Positions 7,610 to 18,044 of a stretch of 64,000 nt of DNA are shown here, in pieces. Each line of letters opens with the position of its first letter. The stretch's first letter is position 1. This DNA comes from GCA-2709075 sp964492555. GTDB lineage: Bacteria > Pseudomonadota > Alphaproteobacteria > MPNO01 > UBA2964. The notes beneath the pieces were generated by a model that made no database searches, had not been told where the DNA came from, and saw only the letters and a program-made list of their open reading frames with translations. Position numbers and translations under genes: made by a program. The stretch spans positions 41,517-105,516 of the forward strand of contig CAZBKQ010000007.1 of assembly GCA_964492555.1 (NCBI GenBank), read 5' to 3'.

Positions 7610-8988
7610 ATGGGTGGCGGCCATTTTCCGGCCCCTTCGACAAATCGTTCCGCGATAGAAAACTTGGCCAAAAAAGTCTTTATCAAAAGCTACGGATGCC
7701 AGATGAACGTCTACGATTCTGATCGTATGGCGGATGTTCTGGCGCCGGAGGGGTATGCCCGCACCGATGACGCGGACGATGCCGATCTGGTTATTCTGAA
7801 CACCTGTCATATACGGGAAAAAGCGGCGGAAAAGGTGTATTCCGAACTCGGCCGCCTGCGCCGAAAGGACGGTCCGGTGATCGCGGTGGCGGGCTGCGTC
7901 GCCCAGGCCGAGGGCGAGGAAGTGCTGCGCCGCGCGCCAAATGTCGATCTTGTGGTCGGGCCGCAGACCTATCACCGCCTGCCCCAGCTATTGCGCGACG
8001 CAGCGCGGAAGCGCGGCGTGGTCGATACGGATTTTCCGGCCGAGACGAAATTCGGCGACATGCCGCCGCCGGCCCTCGGTGGCCCGGCGGCTTTTCTGAC
8101 GATCCAGGAAGGGTGCGACAAGTTCTGTGCCTTTTGCGTCGTGCCTTATACGCGCGGCGCCGAATATTCCCGGCCCGGCGACGAGGTGATCGAGGAGGCG
8201 CGCGGGCTGGTGGCCGCGGGGGCGCGGGAAATCACGCTGCTCGGTCAGAACGTCAACGCCTATCACGGCTGTGATGACGGGCTTGCCGGGTTGATCCGGA
8301 TGCTCGATGAAATCGACGGGCTTGATCGTATTCGTTATACGACCTCGCATCCCAGGGACATGTCCGACGCGTTGATCGCGGCCCATGCGGAGATCCCGTC
8401 GCTGATGCCCTATCTGCATCTGCCGGTGCAGTCCGGCTCCGACGGAATCTTGAAGCGGATGAACCGCCAGCATGCCGCGGCGGATTATGAAGAGATTATC
8501 GTGCGAATTCGCGCGGCGCGCCCCGATATCGCGCTGTCTTCCGATTTTATCGTCGGCCATCCCGGTGAAAGCGACGCGGATTTCGAGGAAACGCTGGCCC
8601 TGATCGAAAGGGTTCGTTACGCGCAGGCCTATTCATTCAAATACAGCCCGCGCCCCGGCACGCCGGCGGCGGAGGCCGATGACCAGGTGCCGGAACCGGT
8701 CAAGGCCGAGCGCCTCGCGCGGCTCCAGGAATTGCTCAACCGTCATCAACTCGAATTCAACGATCAATTCGTCGGGCGGGACATGGCGGTCCTGTTGGAC
8801 CGCGCCGGGCGCCGGGACGGCCAGTTGGCCGGGCGTAGCCCCTATAACCAGGCGGTGCATGTGACATTCTCCGGCGCGGAGGAAGCGCGCGCGTTTCTGG
8901 GCCGGATCGTTACCGTGCGGATTGCGGAGGCCAAGCCGAACTCGTTGTCAGGAACTCCGGTAGCGGATCCAGCGATGGAGGGTGCGGC

Positions 8989-8992
<4 letters not shown>
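7610..8992 (+). CDS. miaB: tRNA-2-methylthio-N6-dimethylallyladenosine synthase MiaB
   Basis: 460 residues, a radical-SAM methylthiotransferase. The N-terminal UPF0004 domain holds three cluster cysteines in SYGCQMNVYDSD, NTCHIREKA and AGCVAQ. The radical-SAM motif is EGCDKFCAFCVVPYTRG (CxxxCxxC). A TRAM domain closes the C-terminus. The SYGCQMN and NTCHIREKA motifs are those of MiaB and not MtaB or RimO. It methylthiolates i6A37 in tRNAs reading UNN codons. It leads the conserved run miaB-phoH-ybeY-corC-lnt. An in-frame TTG in AIENLAKK would give a shorter start. Confidence 0.95.
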
Positions 8993-10014
<1,022 letters not shown>

Positions 10015-10527
10015 CGCCGCGACCGCGACTATTGTCGTCGATGTCCGTGATCCCGCGTGGGACGCGGCGCTGCCCGATGCATCCGTGTTGTGCCGGAACG
10101 CCGCGAACGCGGTTCTGGATGCGGAATCGGTGCCTCGCGCCGGGACGGAAATAGGCGTGGTGCTGGCCGATGACGCGCTGGTCCGCGACCTCAACCGCGA
10201 CTGGCGCGGCATCGACGCGCCGACCGACGTTTTGTCTTTTGGCGCGGAGGAGCCCGACCCCGCGCCCGGGGCCCCGCGGCTGCTTGGCGATGTGGTGGTC
10301 GCGTTGGGCGTCGCCGCGCGGGATGCCGAGGCCGACGGCGTTTCGTTGCGGAATCATCTTTCCCACCTGATCGTCCATGGCGTTTTTCATCTGCTGGGCT
10401 ATGATCACGAAGACGATATGCAGGCGGAATGCATGGAGGCGAGAGAAACCGACGTGTTGCGTGATCTCGGGATCGGCGATCCCTATCGCGATAAGCCGCT
10501 CGTTCGACGCGCGGGAGAGGCCAGCTG

Positions 10528-11448
10528 ATGGCCGGACCCCTGAATGCCGGCGCGGACAACGACCCCGTCAATGATCAGCGCGATGAGGGGTCCGCCGGAC
10601 GGCCCGCAAAATCATGGTGGCGGCGGCTGTTTTTCCGCTCGCGTTCTAATGGCGGGGATCTCCGCGATACCATTGAGGAGCTGATCGACGAACAGGAGGA
10701 AACCGGCGAATTGCCGGCCTCCGCCGACGAACTGACCCTGCTTCGCAATATCCTCAATCTTCATGGGCTGACGGTTTATGACATCATGGTGCCGCGCGCC
10801 GATATCGTCGCGGTCGATATCCGTACCACGCTTGCCGATCTTGTCGGGCTGATGAGCGAGGAAGCCCATTCGCGAATCCCGGTTTACAGGGAAACGCTGG
10901 ATGACATCGCGGGCATGGTTCACATCAAGGACGTGCTGGAAAGCTGGACGCGCGATAATCAGGGGGACCTCGCCGATCTGGTGCGCCCGGTGCTTTTCGT
11001 GGCGCCGTCCACGCCGATCCTTGAACTCTTGCTGCAGATGCGCGTCCGGCGGGTCCACATGGCGCTGGTCGTTGATGAATTCGGCGGAATTGACGGGTTG
11101 GCGACGATCGAGGACCTGGTCGAGGAAATCGTCGGCGAGATTGAGGACGAGCACGACGAAGACGAAACCCCCCGGATGGTCGAATACCGGAACGGCACGG
11201 TCGAGGCGGATGCCCGCGTGCCGATAATGGATTTTGAAGAGCGGATGGGTGAGTTCCTGACCGATTCCGAGCGGGAAGAAGATATCGATACGCTGGGCGG
11301 GCTGGTGTTTTTTCTGGCCGGCAGGGTCCCCGCAAAGGGTGAAATCATTGCGCACAGCTCCGGCCTGGAGTTTCAGATTCTTGACGCGGATCCCCGGCGA
11401 ATCCGGCGCATGCGGATCGCTATTCCCGCCGCGCCGGAGGATTGCTGA
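10528..11448 (+). CDS. CorC/YbeX-type CBS-domain protein
   Basis: 306 residues, without membrane helices. A short basic N-terminus is followed by two CBS domains (VYDIMVPRADIVAVD and onward, then PVLFVAPSTPILELL) and a C-terminal CorC_HlyC domain (YRNGTVEADARVPIMDF through LGGLVFFLAGRVPAKG). Orthologues are called YbeX or CorC and are linked to magnesium/cobalt efflux and to ribosome metabolism. It sits between ybeY and lnt, the same order as in E. coli. Confidence 0.88.
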   Translation: MAGPLNAGADNDPVNDQRDEGSAGRPAKSWWRRLFFRSRSNGGDLRDTIEELIDEQEETGELPASADELTLLRNILNLHGLTVYDIMVPRADIVAVDIRTTLADLVGLMSEEAHSRIPVYRETLDDIAGMVHIKDVLESWTRDNQGDLADLVRPVLFVAPSTPILELLLQMRVRRVHMALVVDEFGGIDGLATIEDLVEEIVGEIEDEHDEDETPRMVEYRNGTVEADARVPIMDFEERMGEFLTDSEREEDIDTLGGLVFFLAGRVPAKGEIIAHSSGLEFQILDADPRRIRRMRIAIPAAPEDC

Positions 11449-13016
11449 CCGGATTGAACGCCGCCGGCATGGAAATCGTTCCGGACTTGTCCCGCGTTTC
11501 GGCCCGGGTCGGAGACGCGACCGGGTGGCGCCGGCACGCCGTCGCCCTGCTCTCCGGCCTCACCGCCGCCGCCGCGCTGCCGCCGCTATATTTCCTTCCC
11601 CTGTTATGGGTCGCGTTCCCGGTATTTTTATGGCTTCTCAATGGGACGCGTTCGGTGCGCGCCGCCGCCGTTGACGGTTGGTGGTTCGGGTTCGGGTTTT
11701 TTCTGGCCGGGCTCCACTGGATCAGTTTTTCCCTGCTGGTTGACGGCGACAAATTCGCCTGGATGATCCCGTTCGCGCTCATCCTGATACCGGCCGTCCT
11801 GGCCCTGTTTGCCGCCGCCGCCGCCGCGCTGTCCCGGCTTGGCCCCGCCGGGTTGCCGCGCCTGATCGCACTGGCCGCCGCCTGGGTCGTTCTGGAATGG
11901 GCGCGCGCGTATCTGTTTACCGGATTTCCGTGGAATCCGATCGCCGTTGTCTGGGCGATCGACGCCGCGCCGCTTCAGGCGCTTTCCTGGTTTGGCGGGT
12001 ACGGTCTGGGTTTTCTTACTCTGCTCGCCGCGCTGGCGCCCGCCGCTCTCGGTTTTTCGCAAACGCGCACCCGCCTGATCCCGCCTGTGTTGGCGATAGT
12101 TTTTGTCGCCATTCTGTGGGGCGCCGGCGCCGCGCGGCTTCCGGCCGGACCCGCGCCGGTGGTGGATGATGTCCGGCTTCGCATTGTCCAGCCCAACATC
12201 CCGCAGCATCTGAAATGGAAACGCGACTTGCGGGAACGCCATCTGGCGGCGTTGCTGCGCCTGTCGCGCCATCCGCCGGACGCGCGGCCCACCCATGTGA
12301 TCTGGCCGGAAACCGCCGTGCCGTTTCTGGTTTCCCGTGACGAGCAAATGCGCCGGATCATCGCCACCGCGGCCCCGCCCGGCGGACTTTTGCTGACCGG
12401 TTCGCTGCGCGCGACGCCGGCGGGTCAAAGGCCGTTCCGGTTATGGAACAGTTTTCACGCCATCGACCCCCGGGGAACGATTCGCGCGACCTATGACAAG
12501 TATCATCTGGTGCCGTTCGGCGAATACGTTCCGCTTCGCGGGTTGTTCAACATCTCCAAAATTACCGAGGGCCGGACCGACTTCACCGCCGGACCGCCGC
12601 CCCGGGCGATTGAGTTGCCGGGCCTTCCCCCGGTTGTGCCGCAAATCTGCTATGAGATTATATTCCCGGATGAGGCGGCTTCCGCAGCCCGTCCGGGATG
12701 GATCGTAAACATCACCAACGACGCCTGGTTTGGTGACAGCGCGGGCCCCCGCCAGCATTTCGCGCTGGCCCGGATGCGCGCGGCGGAGTTGGGGTTGCCG
12801 GTGGCACGGGCGGCCAATACGGGAATTTCGGCGATGATCGATCCCTGGGGGCGAATCGTTAGCCGGCTCGATATCGGGGTGCGCGGAAATCTCGACGTCG
12901 GCCTGCCGGAGGCTTTGCCGCCGACCATCTATAGCCGTATCGGCGAAATACCCATGGTAACACTGGCATTTCTTGTGCTTGCGGGGTTGGCGTTCACCGG
13001 CCGCCGACGTGGCTGA
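11442..13016 (+). CDS. lnt: Apolipoprotein N-acyltransferase
   Basis: 524 residues. About seven N-terminal hydrophobic segments are followed by a periplasmic nitrilase domain and a final membrane helix. The catalytic triad is visible: glutamate in WPETAVPF, lysine in DKYHLVPFGEY, cysteine in QICYEIIF. Lnt adds the third acyl chain to the N-terminal cysteine of lipoproteins at the periplasmic face of the inner membrane. The longest start is TTG at 11442, inside the previous gene; TTG at 11454 or ATG at 11469 are plausible and better spaced from GGAGG at 11436-11440. Confidence 0.95.
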   Translation: MLTGLNAAGMEIVPDLSRVSARVGDATGWRRHAVALLSGLTAAAALPPLYFLPLLWVAFPVFLWLLNGTRSVRAAAVDGWWFGFGFFLAGLHWISFSLLVDGDKFAWMIPFALILIPAVLALFAAAAAALSRLGPAGLPRLIALAAAWVVLEWARAYLFTGFPWNPIAVVWAIDAAPLQALSWFGGYGLGFLTLLAALAPAALGFSQTRTRLIPPVLAIVFVAILWGAGAARLPAGPAPVVDDVRLRIVQPNIPQHLKWKRDLRERHLAALLRLSRHPPDARPTHVIWPETAVPFLVSRDEQMRRIIATAAPPGGLLLTGSLRATPAGQRPFRLWNSFHAIDPRGTIRATYDKYHLVPFGEYVPLRGLFNISKITEGRTDFTAGPPPRAIELPGLPPVVPQICYEIIFPDEAASAARPGWIVNITNDAWFGDSAGPRQHFALARMRAAELGLPVARAANTGISAMIDPWGRIVSRLDIGVRGNLDVGLPEALPPTIYSRIGEIPMVTLAFLVLAGLAFTGRRRG

Positions 13017-13031
13017 GCCGGTTGTAGTTGC

Positions 13032-13060
13032 TTGAAAAAACAATCGGCAAATTGTATGAC
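13032..13060 (+). promoter_or_regulatory. Candidate promoter for the XRE regulator
   Basis: TTGAAA at 13032-13037 and TATGAC at 13055-13060 are separated by 17 bases. A second AT-rich -10-like cluster (TAATATATT at 13072-13080) follows. The 189-base gap between lnt and the regulator is AT-rich and holds no gene I can support. Confidence 0.35.
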
Positions 13061-13205
13061 ATTCTCCGGCATAATATATTCGCTATATGAAGGCATCACG
13101 TTTTTGTGAGTTCACGCGCCTTTCGGGGGATTGTTGCAAGGCGCTTGTTTAAGAAATCGCGGCTGGGGATGGCAACAGGTAGCCGCATGTGAGGAGTTTT
13201 TCATT

Positions 13206-13667
13206 ATGTCTGAAACGACAGTTGGCGTGTCGGGTCGGCGTCGCAGAACGCGGCGGTCCGGGCCTCACCCTGTTGACGTGCACGTGGGCAAGCGTGTGCG
13301 GGCCAGACGGACATTGTTGGGTATGAGTCAGGAAAAGCTGGGAGTGGCGTTGGGGCTTACATTTCAGCAGGTACAAAAATACGAACGCGGGGCGAACCGG
13401 ATCGGGTCGAGCCGCCTTTGGGAAGTAAGCCAGATTCTCGATGTGCCGGTATCCTATTTCTTTGAGGAAATGACCGACGATACGGCGTCGGCGCGATCGA
13501 CCGACGATGTACCGGAAGGTCTCGCCGAAGACGGGGCGGAGTTCAGCCGCGATCCGTTGGCGAAGCGCGAAACGCTTGAACTGGTCCGGGCCTATTACCG
13601 GATACCCGAAGCCAAGGTCCGCAAGAGAGTCTTTGAGCTGACAAAGGCCCTCGGCGCCGGACGCTGA
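13206..13667 (+). CDS. XRE family helix-turn-helix regulator
   Basis: 153 residues. A basic N-terminal tail precedes a Cro/CI helix-turn-helix domain (about 24-80: VGKRVRARRTLLGMSQEKLG, then FQQVQKYERGANRI) and a C-terminal helical stretch (LAKRETLELVRAYYRI) typical of the short SinR-like regulators conserved next to metK in many alphaproteobacteria. GAGGAG a few bases upstream fixes ATG at 13206. Target genes are not readable; the position suggests a link with methionine or S-adenosylmethionine metabolism (inference). Confidence 0.85.
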   Translation: MSETTVGVSGRRRRTRRSGPHPVDVHVGKRVRARRTLLGMSQEKLGVALGLTFQQVQKYERGANRIGSSRLWEVSQILDVPVSYFFEEMTDDTASARSTDDVPEGLAEDGAEFSRDPLAKRETLELVRAYYRIPEAKVRKRVFELTKALGAGR

Positions 13668-13747
13668 CCGGTCTTTCCGGCTCATCCGGGAAACATCGCC
13701 CTTGACGCGACGGGCGATTTCCATGACAACCCCGCCTTGTTTAAGGC

Positions 13748-13786
13748 GCGCAATACCGTTGCGCCAGGCCCATAAGTGGGCTGGCG
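13748..13786 (+). promoter_or_regulatory. metK leader: two overlapping hairpins
   Basis: Hairpin A is GCGCAA-TACCG-TTGCGC (13748-13764). Hairpin B is CGCCAGGCCCA-TAAG-TGGGCTGGCG (13762-13786), a 10-bp stem with one bulged G and a tetraloop. They share bases 13762-13764, so they cannot both form in full. Hairpin B ends 43 bases before the ribosome-binding site of metK. The layout resembles a cis-acting RNA switch, but it does not match the SAM-II or SAM/SAH consensus as I know them. Confidence 0.4.
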
Positions 13787-13840
13787 TGGCGGTGTCGCGG
13801 CGTAATTTTGAGCCCATGTCAAAAGGTTTGGAGGTTTCCT

Positions 13841-15007
13841 TTGCCAAAAGGTTCGTTTGTTTTCACCAGTGAGTCCGTCTCCGAGGGTCATCCCGACAAG
13901 GTCAGCGATCGTATTTCGGACACAGTCCTCGACGCATTTCTGTCGGCGGACCCCTATTCACGCGTTGCGTGTGAAACGCTTTGCACCACCAACAAGGTGG
14001 TGCTGGCCGGTGAGGTTCGGGGCCCGGACTCAGTCAATGCCGATGCGATCGAGGCAATGACTCGCGAGGCGATCAAGGATATCGGATACGCTCAGGACGG
14101 CTTCCACTGGGAGACTGCGGATATCGACGTTCTGCTGCATCAGCAATCCGGCGATATCGCCCAAGGCGTCGATTCATCCGGCAACAAGGACGAAGGCGCC
14201 GGCGACCAGGGTCTGATGTTCGGCTATGCCTGCACCGAAACCGATGCATTGATGCCCGCGCCGATTCATTTGTCGCACGAAATTCTGCGCTCGCTCGCGG
14301 AAGCCCGGCACAAGGGCGATGCGCCCGGTATCGAACCGGATTCGAAGAGCCAGGTCACGCTGCGCTATGAAAACTTCAAGCCTGTCGGCGCGACCTCCGT
14401 GGTGGTGTCGACCCAGCATGCCGAAAATCTGAGCCAGGCCGATGTGCGTGAGCTGGTGCGGCCGCATGTCGAAAAAGTCCTGCCCGATGGCTGGATGTGC
14501 CCGGAGGATGAATTCTACGTCAATCCAACCGGTCGTTTCGTCGTCGGTGGGCCTGACGGCGATTGTGGCCTGACGGGGCGCAAGATCATCGTCGACACCT
14601 ATGGCGGGGCGGCACCGCATGGCGGCGGCGCATTTTCCGGCAAGGATCCGACGAAGGTTGACCGTTCGGCCGCCTACGCTGCGCGCTATCTGGCGAAAAA
14701 CGTGGTCGCCTCCGGGCTGGCGGAACGTTGCGTGATCCAGGTCGCCTACGCGATCGGCGTTTCCAAACCGCTTTCGGTTTATGTTGATACCCAGGGTACC
14801 GGCGAGGTCGATGAGGATAAATTGTCCACCGTGCTGCAGGAGCTGGTCGATCTCAGCCCGCGCGGCATTCGCGAACATCTTGAGCTCAACAAGCCGATTT
14901 ACGCGCGGACCAGCGCCTATGGTCATTTCGGGCGTAATCCGGAAGCCGATGGCGGATTCTCCTGGGAACGCACGGATATTGCCGACGCGCTGAAGTCGGC
15001 CTTCTGA
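13841..15007 (+). CDS. metK: S-adenosylmethionine synthetase
   Basis: 388 residues, full length. It begins with the invariant FTSESVSEGHPDK and holds the methionine/ATP loop around QQSGDIAQGVD, GAGDQGLMFGYA (the ATP-binding signature), and GGGAFSGKDPTKVDRSAAY (the phosphate-binding loop). It makes S-adenosylmethionine from methionine and ATP. The start is TTG at 13841 with GGAGGT at 13830-13835; the frame is open upstream but homology begins here. trmB follows after 16 bases. Confidence 0.97.
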   Translation: MPKGSFVFTSESVSEGHPDKVSDRISDTVLDAFLSADPYSRVACETLCTTNKVVLAGEVRGPDSVNADAIEAMTREAIKDIGYAQDGFHWETADIDVLLHQQSGDIAQGVDSSGNKDEGAGDQGLMFGYACTETDALMPAPIHLSHEILRSLAEARHKGDAPGIEPDSKSQVTLRYENFKPVGATSVVVSTQHAENLSQADVRELVRPHVEKVLPDGWMCPEDEFYVNPTGRFVVGGPDGDCGLTGRKIIVDTYGGAAPHGGGAFSGKDPTKVDRSAAYAARYLAKNVVASGLAERCVIQVAYAIGVSKPLSVYVDTQGTGEVDEDKLSTVLQELVDLSPRGIREHLELNKPIYARTSAYGHFGRNPEADGGFSWERTDIADALKSAF

Positions 15008-15023
15008 GGCCGCGCTGCCGCCC

Positions 15024-15734
15024 ATGACGGCGCGTGCCGGAAAGCCGCCCGACGGTCAGAGTCCGCAACGAAAACTTTATGGACGCCGCAAGGGACGCCC
15101 CTTGCGGCCCCACCGCCAATATCTGGTCGACCGGTTATTGCCGCGGCTGGAGATCAGCGGCGCCGCGCCGCCGCAACCTGTTGCGGGGCGCCCCCTCTGG
15201 ATCGAAATCGGTTTCGGCGCCGGCGAACATCTGAGTTGGCAGGCCGAACATCATCCGGATACGGATTTCATCGGCAGCGAGGTCTTTATAAATGGTGTCG
15301 CCCGGCTGCTTACCGATATAGAGGAAAGATCGCTCGGCAATATCCGGTTATGGACGGACGATGCGCGATTGTTGCTCGATACCCTGCCGGACGGGGCGGT
15401 TGATCGCATATTTGTGCTGTTTCCCGACCCCTGGCCCAAGGCGCGTCATCGCAAGCGCCGGATCATCGGCCCGGGGACATTGCCCGATATCGCGCGTGTG
15501 TTACGGCCCGGCGGCATTTTGCGGGCGGCGACCGATATTCCGGATTATCAGCGCTGGATGTTGCAGCATGTCTTGGGATGCGGCGCATTCGACTGGACGG
15601 CGCGCCGGCCCGCGGACTGGCGAAACCGGCCCGATGACTGGCCCGAGACGCGTTATGAGGCGAAGGCCGTCGCCGCCGGACGGCCGTGCGCCTATTTTTC
15701 GTTCCGGCGCAACCATCAGGAAACGCCGCACTAA
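15024..15734 (+). CDS. trmB: tRNA (guanine-N7-)-methyltransferase
   Basis: 236 residues. It has the Rossmann-type SAM site (IEIGFGAGEHL), GSEVFINGVARLL, and VLFPDPWPKARHRKRRI, the TrmB signature (PDPWPKxRHxKRR), then the C-terminal DIPDYQRWML and RYEAKA. TrmB makes m7G46 in tRNA. It lies just downstream of metK, the enzyme making its methyl donor. It ends 149 bases before rimP. Confidence 0.95.
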   Translation: MTARAGKPPDGQSPQRKLYGRRKGRPLRPHRQYLVDRLLPRLEISGAAPPQPVAGRPLWIEIGFGAGEHLSWQAEHHPDTDFIGSEVFINGVARLLTDIEERSLGNIRLWTDDARLLLDTLPDGAVDRIFVLFPDPWPKARHRKRRIIGPGTLPDIARVLRPGGILRAATDIPDYQRWMLQHVLGCGAFDWTARRPADWRNRPDDWPETRYEAKAVAAGRPCAYFSFRRNHQETPH

Positions 15735-15748
15735 GCGTCGCTAAACGC

Positions 15749-15778
15749 TTGCGGAAACCCCCTTTGTCGGGATATAAG
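15749..15778 (+). promoter_or_regulatory. Candidate sigma-70 promoter of the rimP-nusA-infB operon
   Basis: TTGCGG at 15749-15754, an 18-base spacer, and TATAAG at 15773-15778. It would start an RNA near 15785 with a leader of about 100 bases before rimP that contains the terminator-like hairpin at 15828. Confidence 0.45.
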
Positions 15779-15827
15779 GCGGGTCATTACATTCCTGCTG
15801 ACTGTTTTGTGACGGTCATTTCATAGG

Positions 15828-15852
15828 GGTGGGCCAACGGCCCGCCTTTTTT
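15828..15852 (+). terminator. Intrinsic terminator, probable attenuator upstream of rimP
   Basis: GGTGGGCC (15828-15835), loop AAC, GGCCCGCC (15839-15846), then TTTTTT. The stem is 8 bp with one G-U pair. It stands 93 bases after trmB and 31 bases before rimP, downstream of a promoter-like sequence. It can serve both as the trmB terminator and as an attenuator of the rimP operon, whose nusA product acts on such sites. Confidence 0.75.
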
Positions 15853-15883
15853 GTAACCGTCGCGGAACCATTCGGGAGAAGAC

Positions 15884-16402
15884 GTGAAGACCGGTCATCG
15901 CGAACGCATGATTGCTGAATTGATCACCCCGTCGGTGGAAGACGCGGGTTACGATCTTGTGCGGGTGGTATTCGCCGGCAAGAATCTGGCGACGCTCCAG
16001 ATCATGATTGATCGTCTGGACGGGCGCGCGATCACGGTGGATGACTGCGCCGATGTCAGCCGGATGGTGTCGGCGCTTCTCGACGTGGAAGACCCCGTAC
16101 CGGGGGCTTATACGTTGGAAGTCAGTTCGCCCGGGATCGACCGGCCGCTGGTGCGTGAGTCTGATTTCGATCGCTTTGCCGGGTTCGAGGCCAAGGTTGA
16201 GATGGACCAGCCCGTGATGGGGCAGCGCCGTTTCACCGGCCGGCTCGCGGGAATCGACGGCGGCGATGTGAAGATGTTGTGCGATGACGAGGATATGCGG
16301 CTGCCTTATGTTGCAATCCGAAGCGCATCGCTGGTTTTGACGGACGAATTGATTGAGGCTACGCAGCGCGCCTGGGAAGCGGCTGCGGCAAACGAGGGCT
16401 GA
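15884..16402 (+). CDS. rimP: Ribosome maturation factor RimP
   Basis: 172 residues. It shows ITPSVEDAGYDLVRV at the start of the alpha/beta domain, the conserved VDDCADVSRMVSALLD, YTLEVSSPGIDRPL (the RimP signature), and the SH3-like C-terminal domain (FTGRLAGIDGGDV). It is needed for assembly of the 30S subunit. GTG at 15884 follows GGGAGAAG. It opens the conserved operon rimP-nusA-ylxR-infB-rbfA-truB-rpsO-pnp. Confidence 0.93.
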   Translation: MKTGHRERMIAELITPSVEDAGYDLVRVVFAGKNLATLQIMIDRLDGRAITVDDCADVSRMVSALLDVEDPVPGAYTLEVSSPGIDRPLVRESDFDRFAGFEAKVEMDQPVMGQRRFTGRLAGIDGGDVKMLCDDEDMRLPYVAIRSASLVLTDELIEATQRAWEAAAANEG

Positions 16403-16406
16403 AAAA

Positions 16407-18014
16407 GTGGACATCGAATTCGAAGAAGAATCTGTAACCGGCATCGGGTATGACCGGTTGGAACTCCTCCAGGTGGCGGAAGCGGTCGCCCGCGACAAGG
16501 GGATCGAAAAAGAAGAAGTCATCGACGCGATGGAACAGGCCATCCAGAAGGCGGCGCGCACGCGCTACGGTCTGGAAAACGACGTCCGGGCGGAAATTGA
16601 TCGCGGCAACGGAGAGATCAGGCTTGCCCGCTATCTGGAAGTCGCCGATCCGGTTGAGAATGAGGCAACGCAGATTCCCCTTGAGGAAGCGCGCAAACTC
16701 AATCCGGAAGCCGATGTCGGCGACTATCTGACCGAACCCCTGCCGCCGATCGATTTTGGGCGGATTGCCGCGCAGACCGCGAAACAGGTCATCGTCCAGA
16801 AGGTGCGTGAGGCCGAACGCGCGCGTCAGTACAATGAGTACAAGGACCGCGTCGGTGAAATCGTCAATGGCATCGTCAAGCGTATCGAATTCGGCAACGT
16901 GACCGTCGATCTCGGACGCGCCGAGGCGGTCTTGCGCCGCGACGAGGTGATCCCGCGTGAAAGTTACCGCCCCGGCGATCGCGTCCGCGCCTATATTTAT
17001 GACGTGCGGGAGGAAATGCGCGGTCCGCAGATTTTCCTGTCCCGTACCCATCCGCAATTCATGGCCGGGCTGTTCGCGCAGGAAGTCCCGGAAATCTATG
17101 ACGGCATTATCGAACTGCGCGCCGTCGCCCGCGATCCGGGCAGCCGCGCCAAGATCGCCGTTATTTCGAATGATTCGGGCATCGACCCGGTCGGCGCCTG
17201 CGTCGGTATGCGCGGCAGCCGGGTTCAGGCCGTCGTCGGCGAATTGCAAGGCGAAAAGATTGACATCATCCAATGGTCCGAAGACCCCGCGACCTTTGTG
17301 GTTAACGGGCTGGCGCCGGCGGAGGTCACCCGCGTCGTCCTTGATGAGGAAGCGGGGCGGATCGAGGTGGTCGTGCCGGATGATCAGCTTTCGCTGGCCA
17401 TCGGCCGCCGCGGCCAGAATGTCCGGCTGGCCTCTCAGCTCACCGGCTGGGATATCGTTATCCTGACCGAGGAAGAGGAATCCGAACGGCGTCAGGAGGA
17501 ATTCCGGGTCCGGACGCAGCTTTTCATGGACGCGTTGGGCGTCGATGATGTGTTGTCGCATCTTCTGGTGGCGGAAGGGTTTACCTCGATCGAGGAAATC
17601 GCCTATGTGCCGATCGAGGACCTTCTGGGTGTCGAGGGGCTTGATGACGATCTGGTGGCGGAGCTGCGCGATCGGGCGGAACAATATCTCGCCGAACGTG
17701 AGTCCGAGGCCGAAGAGCGGCGCAAGGAACTTGGCGTGTCGGATGAGGTGGCGGAAATCGCCGGTCTATCGGCGGGTATGCTGGTCGCTTTGGGCGAAGC
17801 CGATGTGAAGACGCTCGATGATCTCGGCGATCTCGCCGGCGATGAGCTGACATCGCCCGAAGACGGGCTGTTGCGCGATTTCGGGCTTTCCGAGGAGGAG
17901 GCGAACGACATTATCATGGCGGCGCGAGCTCACTGGTTCGATGACGAACCGGAAACCGCGGAGCCCGCAGGCGAAACGGCTGAGGCGGAAGATTCCGCCG
18001 AGCCGTCGGCCTGA
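16407..18014 (+). CDS. nusA: Transcription termination/antitermination protein NusA
   Basis: 535 residues. An N-terminal RNA-polymerase-binding domain (LELLQVAEAVARDKGI) is followed by an S1 domain (GIVKRIEFGNVTVDLG), two KH domains (CVGMRGSRVQAVVGEL and LAIGRRGQNVRLASQL), and acidic helix-hairpin-helix repeats at the C-terminus (DDLGDLAGDEL). NusA controls pausing, termination and antitermination. The start is GTG at 16407, five bases after rimP, with GAGGG at 16393-16397. The frame is open upstream but that part overlaps rimP and lacks homology. Confidence 0.95.
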   Translation: MDIEFEEESVTGIGYDRLELLQVAEAVARDKGIEKEEVIDAMEQAIQKAARTRYGLENDVRAEIDRGNGEIRLARYLEVADPVENEATQIPLEEARKLNPEADVGDYLTEPLPPIDFGRIAAQTAKQVIVQKVREAERARQYNEYKDRVGEIVNGIVKRIEFGNVTVDLGRAEAVLRRDEVIPRESYRPGDRVRAYIYDVREEMRGPQIFLSRTHPQFMAGLFAQEVPEIYDGIIELRAVARDPGSRAKIAVISNDSGIDPVGACVGMRGSRVQAVVGELQGEKIDIIQWSEDPATFVVNGLAPAEVTRVVLDEEAGRIEVVVPDDQLSLAIGRRGQNVRLASQLTGWDIVILTEEEESERRQEEFRVRTQLFMDALGVDDVLSHLLVAEGFTSIEEIAYVPIEDLLGVEGLDDDLVAELRDRAEQYLAERESEAEERRKELGVSDEVAEIAGLSAGMLVALGEADVKTLDDLGDLAGDELTSPEDGLLRDFGLSEEEANDIIMAARAHWFDDEPETAEPAGETAEAEDSAEPSA

Positions 18015-18044
18015 GTCCGGTTCCGGCCATGAGAGGGTTTTCCG

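Noticed and set aside
13668..13840. Direct assignment of the metK leader as a known SAM-II or SAM/SAH riboswitch.
   Set aside because: The conserved core bases of those classes that I know are not visible, so only a candidate structure is reported.
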